A stretch of 64,000 nucleotides of DNA. Source: Dysgonomonas sp. Marseille-P4361 (GTDB lineage Bacteria; Bacteroidota; Bacteroidia; Bacteroidales; Dysgonomonadaceae). The notes beneath the pieces are model-generated. The model was not told the origin of the DNA and did no database searches. It was given only the letters and a program-made list of their open reading frames with translations. The DNA is taken from positions 620,001-684,000 of the forward strand of contig NZ_OPYL01000001.1 in assembly GCF_900343125.1 (NCBI RefSeq). Direction: 5' to 3'. The first letter of the stretch is position 1; each line of letters starts with the position of its first letter. A program made the translations under genes and the position numbers. This document shows positions 44,502 to 55,881 of the stretch, piece by piece.

Positions 44502-46244
44502 ATGAATGTTTATACTTTGAAACTTACATTGACGATAATTATCGTTTTTTTATTTAGTACACAGTTGTTTTCTCAAATAAATAAGATTGACAGTTTAAGT
44601 CAGGAAGTCAAAAATGCCGAAGGAGAGAGAAAACTAGAATTGTTATTTGAACTTGCCAATTTTTGCTTAGATACGGATGAGATGTTTAATATAGCTAAAC
44701 AAGTAGAATCTGAAGCTTCTAGACAAAAAAACATGAGATATCTGGCAGGAAGTATGGCTTTGAAGTCTAGGCATTTCATGCTCCAAAATAATATGGATAG
44801 TACAGTTTACTATGGGGAGTTGGCGAATAGGATATATGCCGAAAATGATATAAAGAACCCTAATCAGACATATCTCTATATTGGAAGGATATATCTCTTT
44901 CATGGCTATTATGAATTAGCAATCCGTAATATTAAGACCTATTTGGAAAATCGGAGTAGTTCTTATAGTTATAATGATTATATCTTGTTGACAGAGGCTT
45001 ATTTGGCCTTGAATAAATATGATCTTGCAAAAGAAACAATTTTACAGGCTATAGAACAGTCGCAGAAAGTCTCCTTGAGCCCAAACGAAAAGCTTAATTC
45101 ATATAGTAGGCTGATGTGTTATTACTATCTGATATTGGCTTATACCAACAATAAAGAATATGAGAAGGCTCTCGAAACCTGTGCGACAGTAGATACCCTG
45201 ATAAATCAAGATGAAGAGATATTGGAGGAACTTTTGGTTAGTGAATTGAGAATTCAAAACTATACAAATTACGCATCTATATATATAAAATTAGAGAAGC
45301 CTCTGGAAGCTAAATCTTATCTAGATAAAATAAACCAAATTAATTATGTAGAATCAGTAAATCCAATATATCCATCTGTAAATTGTACTTGGGGAGAATA
45401 TTATCTCTTACAGAAGGATTATAATATGGCTCTAAAATACTTGAATCCACTTTCGAGATACTTTAAAGAAGAGCATCCTCAACGATATATATATGATTAT
45501 ATTACAGAGATGATGATAACTGCTTTAGAAGGGTTGGGGAAGTTAAAAGAAGCTCTTATTCTGCAAAAGGATTGGATTCATTATAAAGATTCTGTTAATC
45601 AGATAAACTTTCCATTGCAAGTGTCACAATTATCAAAGGCGTATGAACTAGATAAAGTGGAAATAGAACGAGAAAAAGATAGAGCAGAATTGGAGAAAAG
45701 TAGAACAATTAATATCGCTCTAGCTGTTGTCCTAGTTCTGCTTTGTACAATTATTTATATAATAAGAAGGAATAGCAAGAAAATAAAAGAAAAAAATAAA
45801 AACCTTTTCAAACAATATGCAGAGTTGGATAAGTATATTGTTCGAGAAAGGAAATTCTTTGTCGAGAGTGAAGATATCCAAGAATCTGATAGTAAGGAGT
45901 TACAGCTCTTTAAAAGGATAGAAGTCTACGTAAATGAAACTCAAATATTTAAAAACTCGGATTTAACAAGAGAAGAGTTGGCCGAGCATCTCAATACTAA
46001 TCGTGGTTATTTGACAGATGCCATTAAGTCCGAAACGGGAAAAACTTTTCTTGAATACATCAATCATTATCGTTTAGACTATGCTCGATACCAACTCATA
46101 GTCAACGAATCTACTCCGGTAAATCAAATTATGTATGATGCTGGCTTCGCATCTAGTTCTACTTTTTATAAGCTTTTTAAAGAAAGATTCGGGATGTCAC
46201 CTAATGAACTCAGGCAAGCTAAGATTGAGCTGGAAGAAGACTAG
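44502..46244 (+). CDS. Membrane-bound TPR/AraC-type transcriptional regulator
   Basis: 580 residues. A signal sequence (1-25) leads into a long periplasmic, helical TPR-like region (about 30-395; repeats such as YLYIGRIYLFHGYYELAIRN and EYEKALETCATVD). A single membrane helix spans about 405-422 (INIALAVVLVLLCTIIYII), followed by a short coiled coil (about 425-460). The C-terminal AraC-type double helix-turn-helix (about 475-575) includes REELAEHLNTNRGYLTDAI and IMYDAGFASSSTFYKLFKERFG. A periplasmic or peptide/metabolite signal is presumably relayed across the membrane to DNA. The divergent Fib_succ gene is the natural first target. Confidence 0.85.
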   Translation: MNVYTLKLTLTIIIVFLFSTQLFSQINKIDSLSQEVKNAEGERKLELLFELANFCLDTDEMFNIAKQVESEASRQKNMRYLAGSMALKSRHFMLQNNMDSTVYYGELANRIYAENDIKNPNQTYLYIGRIYLFHGYYELAIRNIKTYLENRSSSYSYNDYILLTEAYLALNKYDLAKETILQAIEQSQKVSLSPNEKLNSYSRLMCYYYLILAYTNNKEYEKALETCATVDTLINQDEEILEELLVSELRIQNYTNYASIYIKLEKPLEAKSYLDKINQINYVESVNPIYPSVNCTWGEYYLLQKDYNMALKYLNPLSRYFKEEHPQRYIYDYITEMMITALEGLGKLKEALILQKDWIHYKDSVNQINFPLQVSQLSKAYELDKVEIEREKDRAELEKSRTINIALAVVLVLLCTIIYIIRRNSKKIKEKNKNLFKQYAELDKYIVRERKFFVESEDIQESDSKELQLFKRIEVYVNETQIFKNSDLTREELAEHLNTNRGYLTDAIKSETGKTFLEYINHYRLDYARYQLIVNESTPVNQIMYDAGFASSSTFYKLFKERFGMSPNELRQAKIELEED

Positions 46245-46348
46245 ACGAAGGATTAACGAATGTGTCTTCTCTATACTAATCTTTATAATTTCAAATATAA
46301 ATGACAAGTTATTCATGTTGATAATTAGTCGTTTGAGAAAATTATTTG

Positions 46349-46419
46349 TTGTCTCATTAGGATTCGAACCTAAACTGGCAGAGCCAGAATCTGCAGTGCT
46401 ACCATTACACCATGAGACA
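46349..46419 (-). tRNA. tRNA-Gln (anticodon CTG)
   Basis: On the minus strand the acceptor arms TGTCTCA and TGAGACA pair perfectly with discriminator A. The D arm is GTGTAATGGTAGCAC, and the anticodon stem GCAGA/TCTGC encloses TTCTGGC with anticodon CTG, which reads CAG. The T arm has TTCGAAT. CCA is not encoded. It lies 30 bases downstream of the tyrS stop on the same strand. Confidence 0.92.
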
Positions 46420-46449
46420 TCCATATAAGCTACAAAAGCAGGAATATCT

Positions 46450-47742
46450 TTATTTTGCAATCAGAAGGAAGTAATTTTTCTTTCCTTTTTGTGCAATAAT
46501 GTATTTATCAGCAATAAGGGAAGAAGCATCGACTACATCATCAAAGTTTTCTACTTTGGCTTTATTAATCATTACCCCTCCGGCTTGCACCGTTTTTCTC
46601 ATTTCTCCTTTCGAAGGGAATACACTCGCTTTTTCTGTTAAAAGATCAACAGCTTTGATTCCTGCAGTAAGCTCTTCCTTAGAAATATCGAATGTAGGAA
46701 CCCCTTCAAAAACTTGCAAGAAAGTTTCTTCATCCAATTTCTTGAAAGCGTCAGCTGTTGCATTTCCGAATAAAATATTCGAAGCTTCCAGCGCTTGTTC
46801 ATAATCCTCTTCAGAGTGTACCATGATAGTAACCTCTTTAGCTAAACGTTTTTGTAAAGGACGTAAGTGCGGAGCCTCTTTTTGTTCGGCAACAAGCCCT
46901 TCTATCTCCTCCTTGCTCAGAGCTGTGAATATTTTAATATACTTATCAGCATCTTCATCGCTTACATTCAACCAGAATTGGTAGAATTTGTAAGGAGAGG
47001 TATATCTTCTATCAAGCCAAACATTGCCCGATTCTGTTTTTCCGAATTTAGTACCGTCAGCTTTCTTTATTAGAGGGCAAACAAGAGCAAAAGCTTCTCC
47101 TCCAACTTTTCGACGTATCAATTCTGTACCCGTAGTAATATTTCCCCATTGGTCAGAGCCTCCCATTTGGATGCGAACTCCCATTGTTTCGTATAGATGA
47201 AGAAAATCGTAAGCCTGCATCAACTGATAAGAAAATTCAGTGAACGACATACCTTCCGAAGCTTCACCATTAAGGCGTTTCTTTACCGAATCTTTAGCCA
47301 TCATGTAGTTTACGGTAATATGTTTACCTACATCGCGGATAAAGCTTAGGAAAGAAAAATCTTTCATCCAGTCGTAGTTGTTCACCAATACAGCTGCATT
47401 TGGTTTGTCAGACTCGAAATCGAGAAATTTAGCAAGTTGTTTCTTTATCGATTCCTGATTGTGGCGAAGTGTTGCTTCATCCAACAGATTGCGTTCGGCA
47501 GACTTCATCGAAGGGTCGCCAATCATACCTGTTGCTCCGCCAATAAGGGCTACTGGACGATGTCCTGCACGTTGAAAGTGCTTCAATATCATCACACTCA
47601 CTAAGTGACCGATGTGTAATGAATCTGCAGTAGGGTCAATACCTACATAACCTGAAGTCAACTCTTTTTGCAGTTGTTCTTCCGTACCCGGCATGACATC
47701 TTGGATCATACCTCTCCATCTTAGTTCTTTAACAAAATTCAT
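46450..47742 (-). CDS. tyrS: Tyrosyl-tRNA synthetase
   Basis: 430 residues, class I TyrRS of the bacterial TyrS type. The HIGH motif is LHIGHLVS (residues about 42-49). The tyrosine-recognition segments [24 protein letters not shown] (in parts) are present, and the KMSKS loop appears as KFGKTESGN. The C-terminal part (about 350-430) is the S4-like tRNA-binding domain ([30 protein letters not shown]). It charges tRNA-Tyr. A tRNA-Gln gene follows on the same strand and may be cotranscribed. A -7 box lies 47 bases upstream of the start. Confidence 0.96.
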   Translation of the reverse strand: MNFVKELRWRGMIQDVMPGTEEQLQKELTSGYVGIDPTADSLHIGHLVSVMILKHFQRAGHRPVALIGGATGMIGDPSMKSAERNLLDEATLRHNQESIKKQLAKFLDFESDKPNAAVLVNNYDWMKDFSFLSFIRDVGKHITVNYMMAKDSVKKRLNGEASEGMSFTEFSYQLMQAYDFLHLYETMGVRIQMGGSDQWGNITTGTELIRRKVGGEAFALVCPLIKKADGTKFGKTESGNVWLDRRYTSPYKFYQFWLNVSDEDADKYIKIFTALSKEEIEGLVAEQKEAPHLRPLQKRLAKEVTIMVHSEEDYEQALEASNILFGNATADAFKKLDEETFLQVFEGVPTFDISKEELTAGIKAVDLLTEKASVFPSKGEMRKTVQAGGVMINKAKVENFDDVVDASSLIADKYIIAQKGKKNYFLLIAK

Positions 47743-47788
47743 CGAATTAGTTTAATTTATTCTACGAAATATAATTATAGTTTGCACA

Positions 47789-47796
47789 CAAAAGTA
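47789..47796 (-). promoter_or_regulatory. Candidate -7 box of tyrS
   Basis: TACTTTTG on the minus strand, 47 bases before the tyrS start, fits TAnnTTTG. Confidence 0.45.
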
Positions 47797-47983
47797 CGAC
47801 CTTAATTTCTAATAGAAAAAAGTTAATAGAAAAATATCAATATCTTATCAAAATTAACACATCATGAAAGTGTATATTAAGCAAGAACTTATAAGCAGAT
47901 TCGATTTTATATTTAAAATGATAAATATACCAAGCTATAAATCTTTTTATAGGTTTTTATGATTCCTGTTTCGGAGAAAATGA

Positions 47984-49495
<1,512 letters not shown>

Positions 49496-49517
49496 GAAAA
49501 GAGAATGATCTGATAAT

Positions 49518-49550
49518 AAAAAAGTTGCAAGCACTCTTGCAACTTTTTTT
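49518..49550 (+). terminator. Terminator of guaB, probably also serving the convergent DUF4026-like gene
   Basis: An 11-bp stem (49521-49531 with 49536-49546) with a 4-base loop and T-run; flanking A and T runs make it usable in both directions. Confidence 0.85.
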
Positions 49551-49569
49551 AATTTGAGAAATATCTTTC

Positions 49570-50922
49570 TTATTCTTCTAGTACATATATACTATCTGTA
49601 GTGTAAGAACTATCAGGAGAATATATCAGCCAATCGGTGAGCACTTCTAGGGGATAAGTGTTTACATCTCCTTCATTAAGACCCGAAATCCAATAAGGCT
49701 GGTTTAGTAGTTTACCAGTAACCCTACCATTGTCTATAGCTGAAACATCAAACCATAAATGTTCCTTTTCGCTTCCGGAATTAGGGTCGTCTACAGTTAA
49801 ACCCAGTTTGACTAAGAAGGTCCAAGATTGTTCATCTTCTTCTTTCTTCGATCCGAATAAGTTTTTTAGAAATGATTTCTTTTCAGGTTCTTTATATTCT
49901 TTTCTAAATACCTTTTCAAAAGAAGGGAAACGTTCTTTTGTTAGTGCGCTCATCCTTTCGGTCTCGCTTGTTGTAATATAGTATATGGGATTGTCAGCCA
50001 AAGTCTTTGCATATATTTCCGGAGAAATCATGTCTCCTTCTTCTACAGCAAACAAAATTCCGGATGGTTCGGCGTGTACATTATCAACCTCATCTCTATC
50101 GGCAAAACCACCTAATACATTTTTTTGTAAATCTTTAAGTGCCTCTTCCCATCTCAGCCAACATAGGTTGATGCCCATTCCGTCATAGCCAATTTCGAAT
50201 TTCTCTCGTTCTTTGGTAGGATTCGATAAGAATTTCTTTACTGTCATATTCAGTAAAGTGTTCATCTGTTCTGCACCTTGACTTACGTTAAGAATTTCTA
50301 GTTCAACAGAAGAACAACGATGTAAGCCGTGAGTGTGGAACCAATATCTACGTGTTCCATCTACTCCATTGTCGTCATATACACCATGTATCGTATATAG
50401 ATAATCCGGTGATGGAGGAATCTGTGATTTAGCAGTCATTTTCAGCCATTTAGGGGATAATAAACGGTATGACATAAAATCAACTAAGACACTAGCATTA
50501 GGAACGATGGTATCCAATATTTTCAATTGTAAATGAAACGATTCTAGAGGTTCCAGTTCGAAATACATTGATACTTCCAGATAATATTCTTGTTCCAATG
50601 CTTTGTTTAAAGAATTCTCGTCTATCAAATTAGCTAAAGCATAATCTTTAAGATTTATGTTGCGAGTTGGACAAACATACAATTCTACATTAAAGTTGGT
50701 TTCTTGATATTCAACTTCAGCATTAAAACTCATTATGGAGTATTCTGTGTCTACTTCAGCCTTGTTGAATGATTTAAGCTTGAAGTCTTTATTTTCAGAT
50801 AAGGATTTCTCTATTTGTTTTGCTTCAAAGATAAAATTCTTGTCTGTTGGATAAATTCCCATAACAGAGGCTAGTCCAGTTTCGCCATCTGACAGTAGTT
50901 CGTATTTTTCATTATTGTCCAT
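49570..50922 (-). CDS. DUF4026-like protein of unknown function
   Basis: 450 residues, no signal peptide or membrane segment, acidic and probably cytoplasmic. The YWFHTHGLHRC segment (about residue 200), the EYYLEVSMYFELEPLESFHLQLKILDTIVP region before it, and the INLCWLRWEEAL stretch match my memory of DUF4026/DUF2314-type proteins, but I am not certain of the family. The C-terminal half has TFLVKLGLTVDDPNSGSEKEHLWFDVS, a DUF2314-like pattern. It is the third gene of dnaN-exonuclease-this gene on the minus strand, 30 bases after the exonuclease, so it is probably cotranscribed. Nothing in it suggests a replication role. Confidence 0.6.
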   Translation of the reverse strand: MDNNEKYELLSDGETGLASVMGIYPTDKNFIFEAKQIEKSLSENKDFKLKSFNKAEVDTEYSIMSFNAEVEYQETNFNVELYVCPTRNINLKDYALANLIDENSLNKALEQEYYLEVSMYFELEPLESFHLQLKILDTIVPNASVLVDFMSYRLLSPKWLKMTAKSQIPPSPDYLYTIHGVYDDNGVDGTRRYWFHTHGLHRCSSVELEILNVSQGAEQMNTLLNMTVKKFLSNPTKEREKFEIGYDGMGINLCWLRWEEALKDLQKNVLGGFADRDEVDNVHAEPSGILFAVEEGDMISPEIYAKTLADNPIYYITTSETERMSALTKERFPSFEKVFRKEYKEPEKKSFLKNLFGSKKEEDEQSWTFLVKLGLTVDDPNSGSEKEHLWFDVSAIDNGRVTGKLLNQPYWISGLNEGDVNTYPLEVLTDWLIYSPDSSYTTDSIYVLEE

Positions 50923-50952
50923 AGTTGTAAAGTGATAGGGTGATGATTCTGA

Positions 50953-51723
50953 TTATTTCTGCATTTCTCTTAGCTTTATCTTAGTTAAAACCTGTTTTGT
51001 GTTGAGAGGGAAATCAGCATCCATCATCCAAGCATAAAAACTAGGTTCTTTTTTTAATACTTCGGCAACAGCTTTTCCTTTATGTTTCCCGAAATTGAAA
51101 ACTTCTACTCCGTTTTCATCTTTAATGATGCGTCCGGCAAGATCAACGTTATTGTTGAAGAAAGAGAACTCTTCAGCAAGTTTTTCCATGTCATTTTCCA
51201 GATCGTCATATTTGTCTAGTTGAGCCTTCAATACTTCGTAAGTAGCTAGTGTATCAGCTTCCGCAGAGTGAGCGTTATCGAGAGTTTTGTCACAATAGAA
51301 TTTATATGCAGCCTCTAGTGTGCGTTGCTCTTTTTTATGGAAAATGATCTGTACATCGATCATTTTGCGTTTGCTGAAATCTATATCAACCCCTGCACGA
51401 AGAAATTCTTCAGCTAAGAGAGGAATATCGAAACGGCTCGAATTGAATCCTGCCAGATCACAACCTTCCATCTGATCGGCTAGAGACTTCGCCACTTGTT
51501 TAAATGTCGGGCAATCTTTAACATCCTCATCCGATATCCCATGCACAGCGGTTGCTCCCGGAGGAATCGGCATTTCAGGATTGATTCGTCTGGTTTTTAC
51601 TTCTTCCTTTCCATTAGGAAAAACTTTTAGATAGGCTATTTCTACAATTCTGTCTTTGACAGTATCGGTTCCTGTTGTTTCTAAGTCGAAAAAGATGATA
51701 GGGTTCTTAAGATTTAGTTCCAT
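50953..51723 (-). CDS. DEDDh 3'-5' exonuclease (DnaQ-like) with ExoX-type C-terminal domain
   Basis: 256 residues from the ATG at 51723 (MELNLKN). The exonuclease core has Asp13 and Glu15 in FFDLETTGTD, an Asp in NSSRFDIPLL, and the His and Asp of HSAEADTLATY; all five DEDDh positions are filled. The last 50 residues (VFNFGKHKGKAVAEVL, then FYAWMMDADFP) look like the small ExoX-like C-terminal domain. It lies directly downstream of dnaN (103 bases), so it could be the proofreading epsilon activity or a repair exonuclease that docks on the clamp. Family membership is sure, the exact role is inference. Confidence 0.88.
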   Translation of the reverse strand: MELNLKNPIIFFDLETTGTDTVKDRIVEIAYLKVFPNGKEEVKTRRINPEMPIPPGATAVHGISDEDVKDCPTFKQVAKSLADQMEGCDLAGFNSSRFDIPLLAEEFLRAGVDIDFSKRKMIDVQIIFHKKEQRTLEAAYKFYCDKTLDNAHSAEADTLATYEVLKAQLDKYDDLENDMEKLAEEFSFFNNNVDLAGRIIKDENGVEVFNFGKHKGKAVAEVLKKEPSFYAWMMDADFPLNTKQVLTKIKLREMQK

Positions 51724-51826
51724 AATATTTAATGCAAGAAACTTTATCATCCCTTTAAAGTTAAAAGAAGAATGATAAAGTTTCTATATTTATCGTTTTA
51801 GGTATTTGTATTCTTTCGGACGATTA

Positions 51827-52951
51827 CTAATCGTTTAACATCATAGGCATGAGTAGCATCAACAGATCTTCATTCTCTTCATTCTCTGTAGGTATGATTA
51901 GTCCTGCACGGGAAGGATCTGAAAGTTCAAGAGAGACTTCAGGAGAAGGAATATTGTTGAGTATATCAATCAGAAAACTCGATTTAAATCCAATATTCAT
52001 TGGAGTTCCTACATATTGGCATGGTATTGTTTCTTCAGCTGCAGTAGAAAAGTCTATGTCCTGAGCCGAAACCACAATGCTGCTTTCCGATAATTGTAAA
52101 CGTACTAAGTTGCTTGCTTGGTTTGAGAAAACGGATACACGTTTCAATGCATTCAAGAAAGCTTGGCGGTCAAGTATAACCTTGTTCGAATTGTTTTGAG
52201 GAATTACAGAATTGTAATTAGGATAGCGTCCCTCTATAAAACGGCATGTCATTGTGTAGCTAGCCATTTTGATATAGGCGTTGTTTTCGTCAAATTTAAT
52301 TTCAACTGTGTCAGCTTCCTTCGGTAATATCGCTCTAAGTAAGTTTGCTGGTTTCTTAGGAAGTATGAAAGATGCTCTTTCTGTTCCTTTAGCGGCAATG
52401 GTTTTGCAACGAACCAATTTATGTCCGTCAGAAGCAACGAATGTAAGGTCTTCCGGAGTGATGTCGAAAAATATACCATTCATTACCGGACGAAGTTCAT
52501 CATCTGCACTGGCAAACAAGGTGCGGTTAAGTCCAGAGAATAAAACCTGAGGTTCTATTGTTAGGCTAACAGCAGTTTCTTTCAATTCTTTTGGTTGAGG
52601 GTAGTCCTCTCCACTTTGTCCGATGAAATTATATTTTCCATTATGGAAAAATATAAATGTTTCAAGGTTGTCGTTGTTGATTTCGAATGTAAGGGGTTGC
52701 TCAGGCAGTTCCTTCAATGGGTCAAGAAGGTTTTTTGCATTTACTGCAAATTTACCATGTCCTTCAGCTTCATTAACCTCTATAGAGGTAACAAGACGCG
52801 TTTCGGAGTCAGCAGCTGTCAATGACAAGGTTGTGCCTTCCAGCTCTAATAAGAAACAGTCTAAAATCGGTAATGTGTTTTTAGAATTGATCACTTTGCT
52901 TATAGCTTGTAAGTGACTGAGCAACGCAGTACTGGAAACAACGAATTTCAT
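51827..52951 (-). CDS. dnaN: DNA polymerase III beta sliding clamp
   Basis: 374 residues forming three similar domains of about 120 residues, as expected for the ring-shaped clamp. Recognisable segments are LPILDCFLLELEG, LAADSETRL-like SLTAADSETRL, DELRPVMNGIFFD in domain II, ASDGHKLVR, and the C-terminal end LLMPMML with the Met-Pro-Met pattern typical of clamps. It tethers the replicative polymerase to DNA. Here it is not next to dnaA or an origin. It leads a three-gene minus-strand unit with the exonuclease and the DUF4026-like gene. Confidence 0.96.
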   Translation of the reverse strand: MKFVVSSTALLSHLQAISKVINSKNTLPILDCFLLELEGTTLSLTAADSETRLVTSIEVNEAEGHGKFAVNAKNLLDPLKELPEQPLTFEINNDNLETFIFFHNGKYNFIGQSGEDYPQPKELKETAVSLTIEPQVLFSGLNRTLFASADDELRPVMNGIFFDITPEDLTFVASDGHKLVRCKTIAAKGTERASFILPKKPANLLRAILPKEADTVEIKFDENNAYIKMASYTMTCRFIEGRYPNYNSVIPQNNSNKVILDRQAFLNALKRVSVFSNQASNLVRLQLSESSIVVSAQDIDFSTAAEETIPCQYVGTPMNIGFKSSFLIDILNNIPSPEVSLELSDPSRAGLIIPTENEENEDLLMLLMPMMLND

Positions 52952-53000
52952 ATTTTTATTTCTATTTTAGTTTGATTGTTTTCTATATACTTTAATAAAG

Positions 53001-53008
53001 CAAATATA
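53001..53008 (-). promoter_or_regulatory. Candidate -7 box of dnaN
   Basis: TATATTTG on the minus strand, 50 bases before the dnaN start, fits TAnnTTTG. Confidence 0.5.
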
Positions 53009-53128
53009 GGTATTTTTTATATAAGCTGCTAAGGGTTACATTTGATTCTGGATGTTTTTATTAAAAAATATTGCGTTCTAGTGCTGTTAATTCATATTTG
53101 TATTTGATTTTATATCTGAAATTTAAAT

Positions 53129-53136
53129 TACATTTG
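53129..53136 (+). promoter_or_regulatory. Candidate -7 box of the DMT-family gene
   Basis: TACATTTG with a TTTG at 53103-53106, 22 bases upstream (slightly long spacing), 37 bases before the start. Confidence 0.5.
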
Positions 53137-53172
53137 CACCGCAAAATATTTAATGGATTTATTAAGGTAAAT

Positions 53173-53547
53173 ATGAATCTTTCAGCCTTTTATACGGTTC
53201 TTCTACTTGTAGTGTCAAATGTCTTTATGACTTTTGCCTGGTATGGTCATCTCAAGATGAAAGAATACTCTTGGTTTGCGGCGCTTCCTATTATTGGAGT
53301 AATCTGCATTAGCTGGATAATAGCCTTTTTTGAATACTGTTTTCAAGTCCCTGCAAATAGAATTGGTTTTCAAGGAAATGGAGGCCCTTTTTCGCTGATG
53401 CAATTGAAGATAATACAAGAGGTAATAACCTTGATAGTTTTCGTTCTGTTTAGTACGCTTGCCTTTAAAACAGAAACTTTCAGGTGGAACCATCTTCTTG
53501 CATTTTTCTTTATCATAGCAGCAGTATATCTGGTATTTAAAAAATAA
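53173..53547 (+). CDS. DMT-family (DUF486) small membrane protein
   Basis: 124 residues from the ATG at 53173; an upstream in-frame ATG would place the promoter inside the gene. Four hydrophobic segments (about 5-25, 32-52, 70-92, 98-120) make up nearly the whole chain. The FMTFAWYGHLKMK, WIIAFFEYCFQVPANRIGF and MQLKIIQEVITLIVF segments are the marks of DUF486, related to the drug/metabolite transporter superfamily. Substrate unknown. It is a single-gene unit with its own promoter and a shared terminator. Confidence 0.88.
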   Translation: MNLSAFYTVLLLVVSNVFMTFAWYGHLKMKEYSWFAALPIIGVICISWIIAFFEYCFQVPANRIGFQGNGGPFSLMQLKIIQEVITLIVFVLFSTLAFKTETFRWNHLLAFFFIIAAVYLVFKK

Positions 53548-53549
53548 AA

Positions 53550-53580
53550 AAGAAGCTTTAATCTACGATTAAAGCTTCTT
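53550..53580. terminator. Bidirectional terminator between the DMT gene and icd
   Basis: A 14-bp perfect stem (53550-53563 with 53567-53580) with a 3-base loop and A/T runs on both sides; it lies between two converging genes. Confidence 0.85.
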
Positions 53581-53603
53581 AATTTATGTTGAACTCGCTT
53601 TTT

Positions 53604-54827
53604 TTAAGCAAGTTTCTCTTTTAAGCCTTCGGCTATTGCATCCAGAAAATCTTCGGTATTTAAATAATCCGAACGTTGCATTTTATCTCCATGAACTAAG
53701 AGAGCAAGGTCTTTTGTCATTTTTCCATTCTCTACAGTTTCTATACAAGTTGCTTCCAACTTAGAGGCGAAGTCTATAAGTTCTTGGTTGCTATCCAATT
53801 TTCCGCGATGAGCAAGCCCTCTTGTCCATGCAAAAATGGAGGCGATAGGATTTGTCGATGTCTCTTTTCCTTGTTGGTGCTGTCTGTAGTGACGAGTTAC
53901 TGTTCCATGAGCAGCCTCTGCTTCCATTGTTTTCCCATCAGGAGTTAATAGAACAGATGTCATCAGCCCAAGAGAGCCAAAGCCTTGAGCAACGGTGTCG
54001 GACTGTACGTCGCCGTCATAATTTTTACATGCCCATACAAAACCTCCGTTCCACTTCAAGGCAGCTGCTACCATGTCGTCGATCAAACGATGCTCGTATG
54101 TAATTCCGGCTTTTTCAAACTCAGCTTTATATTCATTTACGTAAACTTCCTGAAAGATATCTTTGAAACGTCCGTCATAAGCTTTCAGGATAGTATTCTT
54201 TGTAGAAAGATATAGAGGATATTTCTTTTGCAAAGCCAATCTGAAACAAGAGTGAGCAAAGCCATAAATAGACTCGTCCGTATTGTACATCCCCATAGCA
54301 ACCCCATCACCACTGTAGTTATAAACAGTGTAAGATTGAGGTACTCCATCTTCCGGAGTGAATGTTAAGGTTAATGTACCTTTTCCTTTTGTAACAAAGT
54401 CGGTAGCCTTATATTGATCGGCATGAGCATGACGTCCGATAATAATAGGTTTTGTCCATGTATTAACAAGTCGGGGAATGTTTTTTATGATGATAGGTTC
54501 TCTAAAGACTGTACCACCAATAATATTTCGGATTGTACCATTCGGAGATTTCCACATCTTTTTCAACCCAAATTCCTCAACCCTAGCTTCATCCGGAGTG
54601 ATTGTAGCACATTTGATTGCTACATTATATTTCTTTGTAGCTTCGGCGCTATCTATTGTTACCTGATCGTCTGTCGCATCACGATTTTCAACACTTAAGT
54701 CGTAATACTTCAGGTCAACATCCACATAGGGAAGTATAAGTTTGTCTTTTATATATTTCCAGATTATGCGGGTCATTTCGTCCCCGTCCATTTCTACAAC
54801 CGGATTTATTACTTTTATTTTTTGCAT
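53604..54827 (-). CDS. icd: NADP-dependent isocitrate dehydrogenase, eukaryote-like type
   Basis: 407 residues. It belongs to the homodimeric IDH group that includes human IDH1/IDH2 and many Bacteroidota, not the E. coli type: [14 protein letters not shown] at the start, [35 protein letters not shown] (in parts; isocitrate site), [13 protein letters not shown], and the C-terminal [17 protein letters not shown] with the NADP-selecting residues. It converts isocitrate to 2-oxoglutarate and CO2, making NADPH. It lies 31 bases downstream of an esterase-like gene on the same strand and probably shares its promoter. Confidence 0.94.
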   Translation of the reverse strand: MQKIKVINPVVEMDGDEMTRIIWKYIKDKLILPYVDVDLKYYDLSVENRDATDDQVTIDSAEATKKYNVAIKCATITPDEARVEEFGLKKMWKSPNGTIRNIIGGTVFREPIIIKNIPRLVNTWTKPIIIGRHAHADQYKATDFVTKGKGTLTLTFTPEDGVPQSYTVYNYSGDGVAMGMYNTDESIYGFAHSCFRLALQKKYPLYLSTKNTILKAYDGRFKDIFQEVYVNEYKAEFEKAGITYEHRLIDDMVAAALKWNGGFVWACKNYDGDVQSDTVAQGFGSLGLMTSVLLTPDGKTMEAEAAHGTVTRHYRQHQQGKETSTNPIASIFAWTRGLAHRGKLDSNQELIDFASKLEATCIETVENGKMTKDLALLVHGDKMQRSDYLNTEDFLDAIAEGLKEKLA

Positions 54828-54858
54828 ATATCTATCAGTTCTTGATTGTGTATATCTT

Positions 54859-55749
54859 TTATAATTTACCGTTTATATCTTTTAACCACATCTCCAAAAG
54901 AGTTGTCATCTGGTCATAATATTTGAAATTGGTTCTCATTCCCCATCCGTGTGCCCCTTCTGGGAAGATGTACATTGTGGCGGGAATATTATTGTCTTTT
55001 AAGGCGTTGTAATATTCTATACTGTTGATAGGTAGCACCACTTTGTCATCGTCGCTGAGTAATAGTATAGCAGGAGGGGTATTCGAATTCACTTGTTTCT
55101 CGTTAGAAAACATGTTTATATCATGTGCTTCTGGATTATCTCCTAATAGATTGGTTCTAGATCCTCCGTGTGTAGATAGGCTCATCGTTACTACAGGGTA
55201 GAACAGTATAGAGAAATCGGGTCTTGTACTTGTTCCTTTTATTGCATAATGCGTAGATACTGTTGAGGCTAGATGACCTCCGGCAGAGAAGCCGGCGACA
55301 CCGATCTTATTTGCGTCAATATTTAGCTCTTTAGCATTGTCTCTGATGTAACGCATTGCTTGTTGAGCATCATCCAAAGGTATCTCTTTGTGCTTGTTTG
55401 GCATGCGGTATTTGAGAATAACGCCTGCAATCCCTTTTGAATTCAACCATTCTGCAAACTGAACGCCTTCATGATTGTAAGCAAGTCCCCCATATCCACC
55501 TCCGGGGCAAATAAGAACGGCCATTCTCGTATTTGTCGATCTGTTAGGCAGATATATTGCTATTTCTGCATTGGATACATTTGTGACCCACTCGCTGTTT
55601 TCATTGTGGTTTTCGGGTGCAGTAATACCATTCTCCGAAGGAGGATTGCCTTCCCATAATTTTACGATTTTCTGAGCATTTGCGGTTGCACTCATAAATA
55701 GAAGAGCTAAGCTTAATAATATTGTTTTCTTGGGCATAAAGTTATTCAT
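54859..55749 (-). CDS. Exported alpha/beta-hydrolase, esterase/lipase-like (BD-FAE/acetyl-esterase type)
   Basis: 296 residues with a Sec signal ending ATANA (about residue 25). The oxyanion motif is [15 protein letters not shown] (about 82-96), the nucleophile Ser lies in [10 protein letters not shown], and candidate Asp ([11 protein letters not shown]) and His (EGAHGWGM) complete the triad. The GGGYxxLAxxHEG and GWGMR... marks are typical of xylan/acetyl-esterase-like and feruloyl-esterase-like Bacteroidota enzymes. The natural ester is unknown; removing acetyl or feruloyl groups from plant polysaccharides is a plausible guess. It has a full-consensus promoter and precedes icd, an unusual partner. 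Confidence 0.85.
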   Translation of the reverse strand: MNNFMPKKTILLSLALLFMSATANAQKIVKLWEGNPPSENGITAPENHNENSEWVTNVSNAEIAIYLPNRSTNTRMAVLICPGGGYGGLAYNHEGVQFAEWLNSKGIAGVILKYRMPNKHKEIPLDDAQQAMRYIRDNAKELNIDANKIGVAGFSAGGHLASTVSTHYAIKGTSTRPDFSILFYPVVTMSLSTHGGSRTNLLGDNPEAHDINMFSNEKQVNSNTPPAILLLSDDDKVVLPINSIEYYNALKDNNIPATMYIFPEGAHGWGMRTNFKYYDQMTTLLEMWLKDINGKL

Positions 55750-55775
55750 ATTGTGATGAATTAATGGTTATTCAT

Positions 55776-55806
55776 CAAAGATAAATATTTTGAGTCTTAT
55801 ATCAAA
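55776..55806 (-). promoter_or_regulatory. Full-consensus promoter of the esterase/icd unit
   Basis: On the minus strand TTTG (55803-55806), an exact 19-base spacer and TATCTTTG (55776-55783), 27 bases before the start. Confidence 0.75.
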
Positions 55807-55850
55807 GCTACATAAAGAGAGACAATGCTCTATTTGTTTGGATTTTTAAG

Positions 55851-55858
55851 TATATTTG
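55851..55858 (+). promoter_or_regulatory. Candidate -7 box of trpS
   Basis: TATATTTG, 24 bases before the trpS ATG; the nearest TTTG upstream is only 14 bases away, so the -33 box is unclear. Confidence 0.5.
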
Positions 55859-55881
55859 TTCCCTCGAAAATAAAGATAATT

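Noticed and set aside
46135-46428. 97-codon plus-strand frame at the end of the TPR/AraC gene
   Set aside because: It runs through the end of the regulator and into tRNA-Gln on the opposite strand; its composition follows the tRNA sequence.
51827-53172. Possible replication origin next to dnaN
   Set aside because: No DnaA-box cluster and no dnaA, rpmH or gidA neighbours; dnaN is commonly away from the origin in this phylum.
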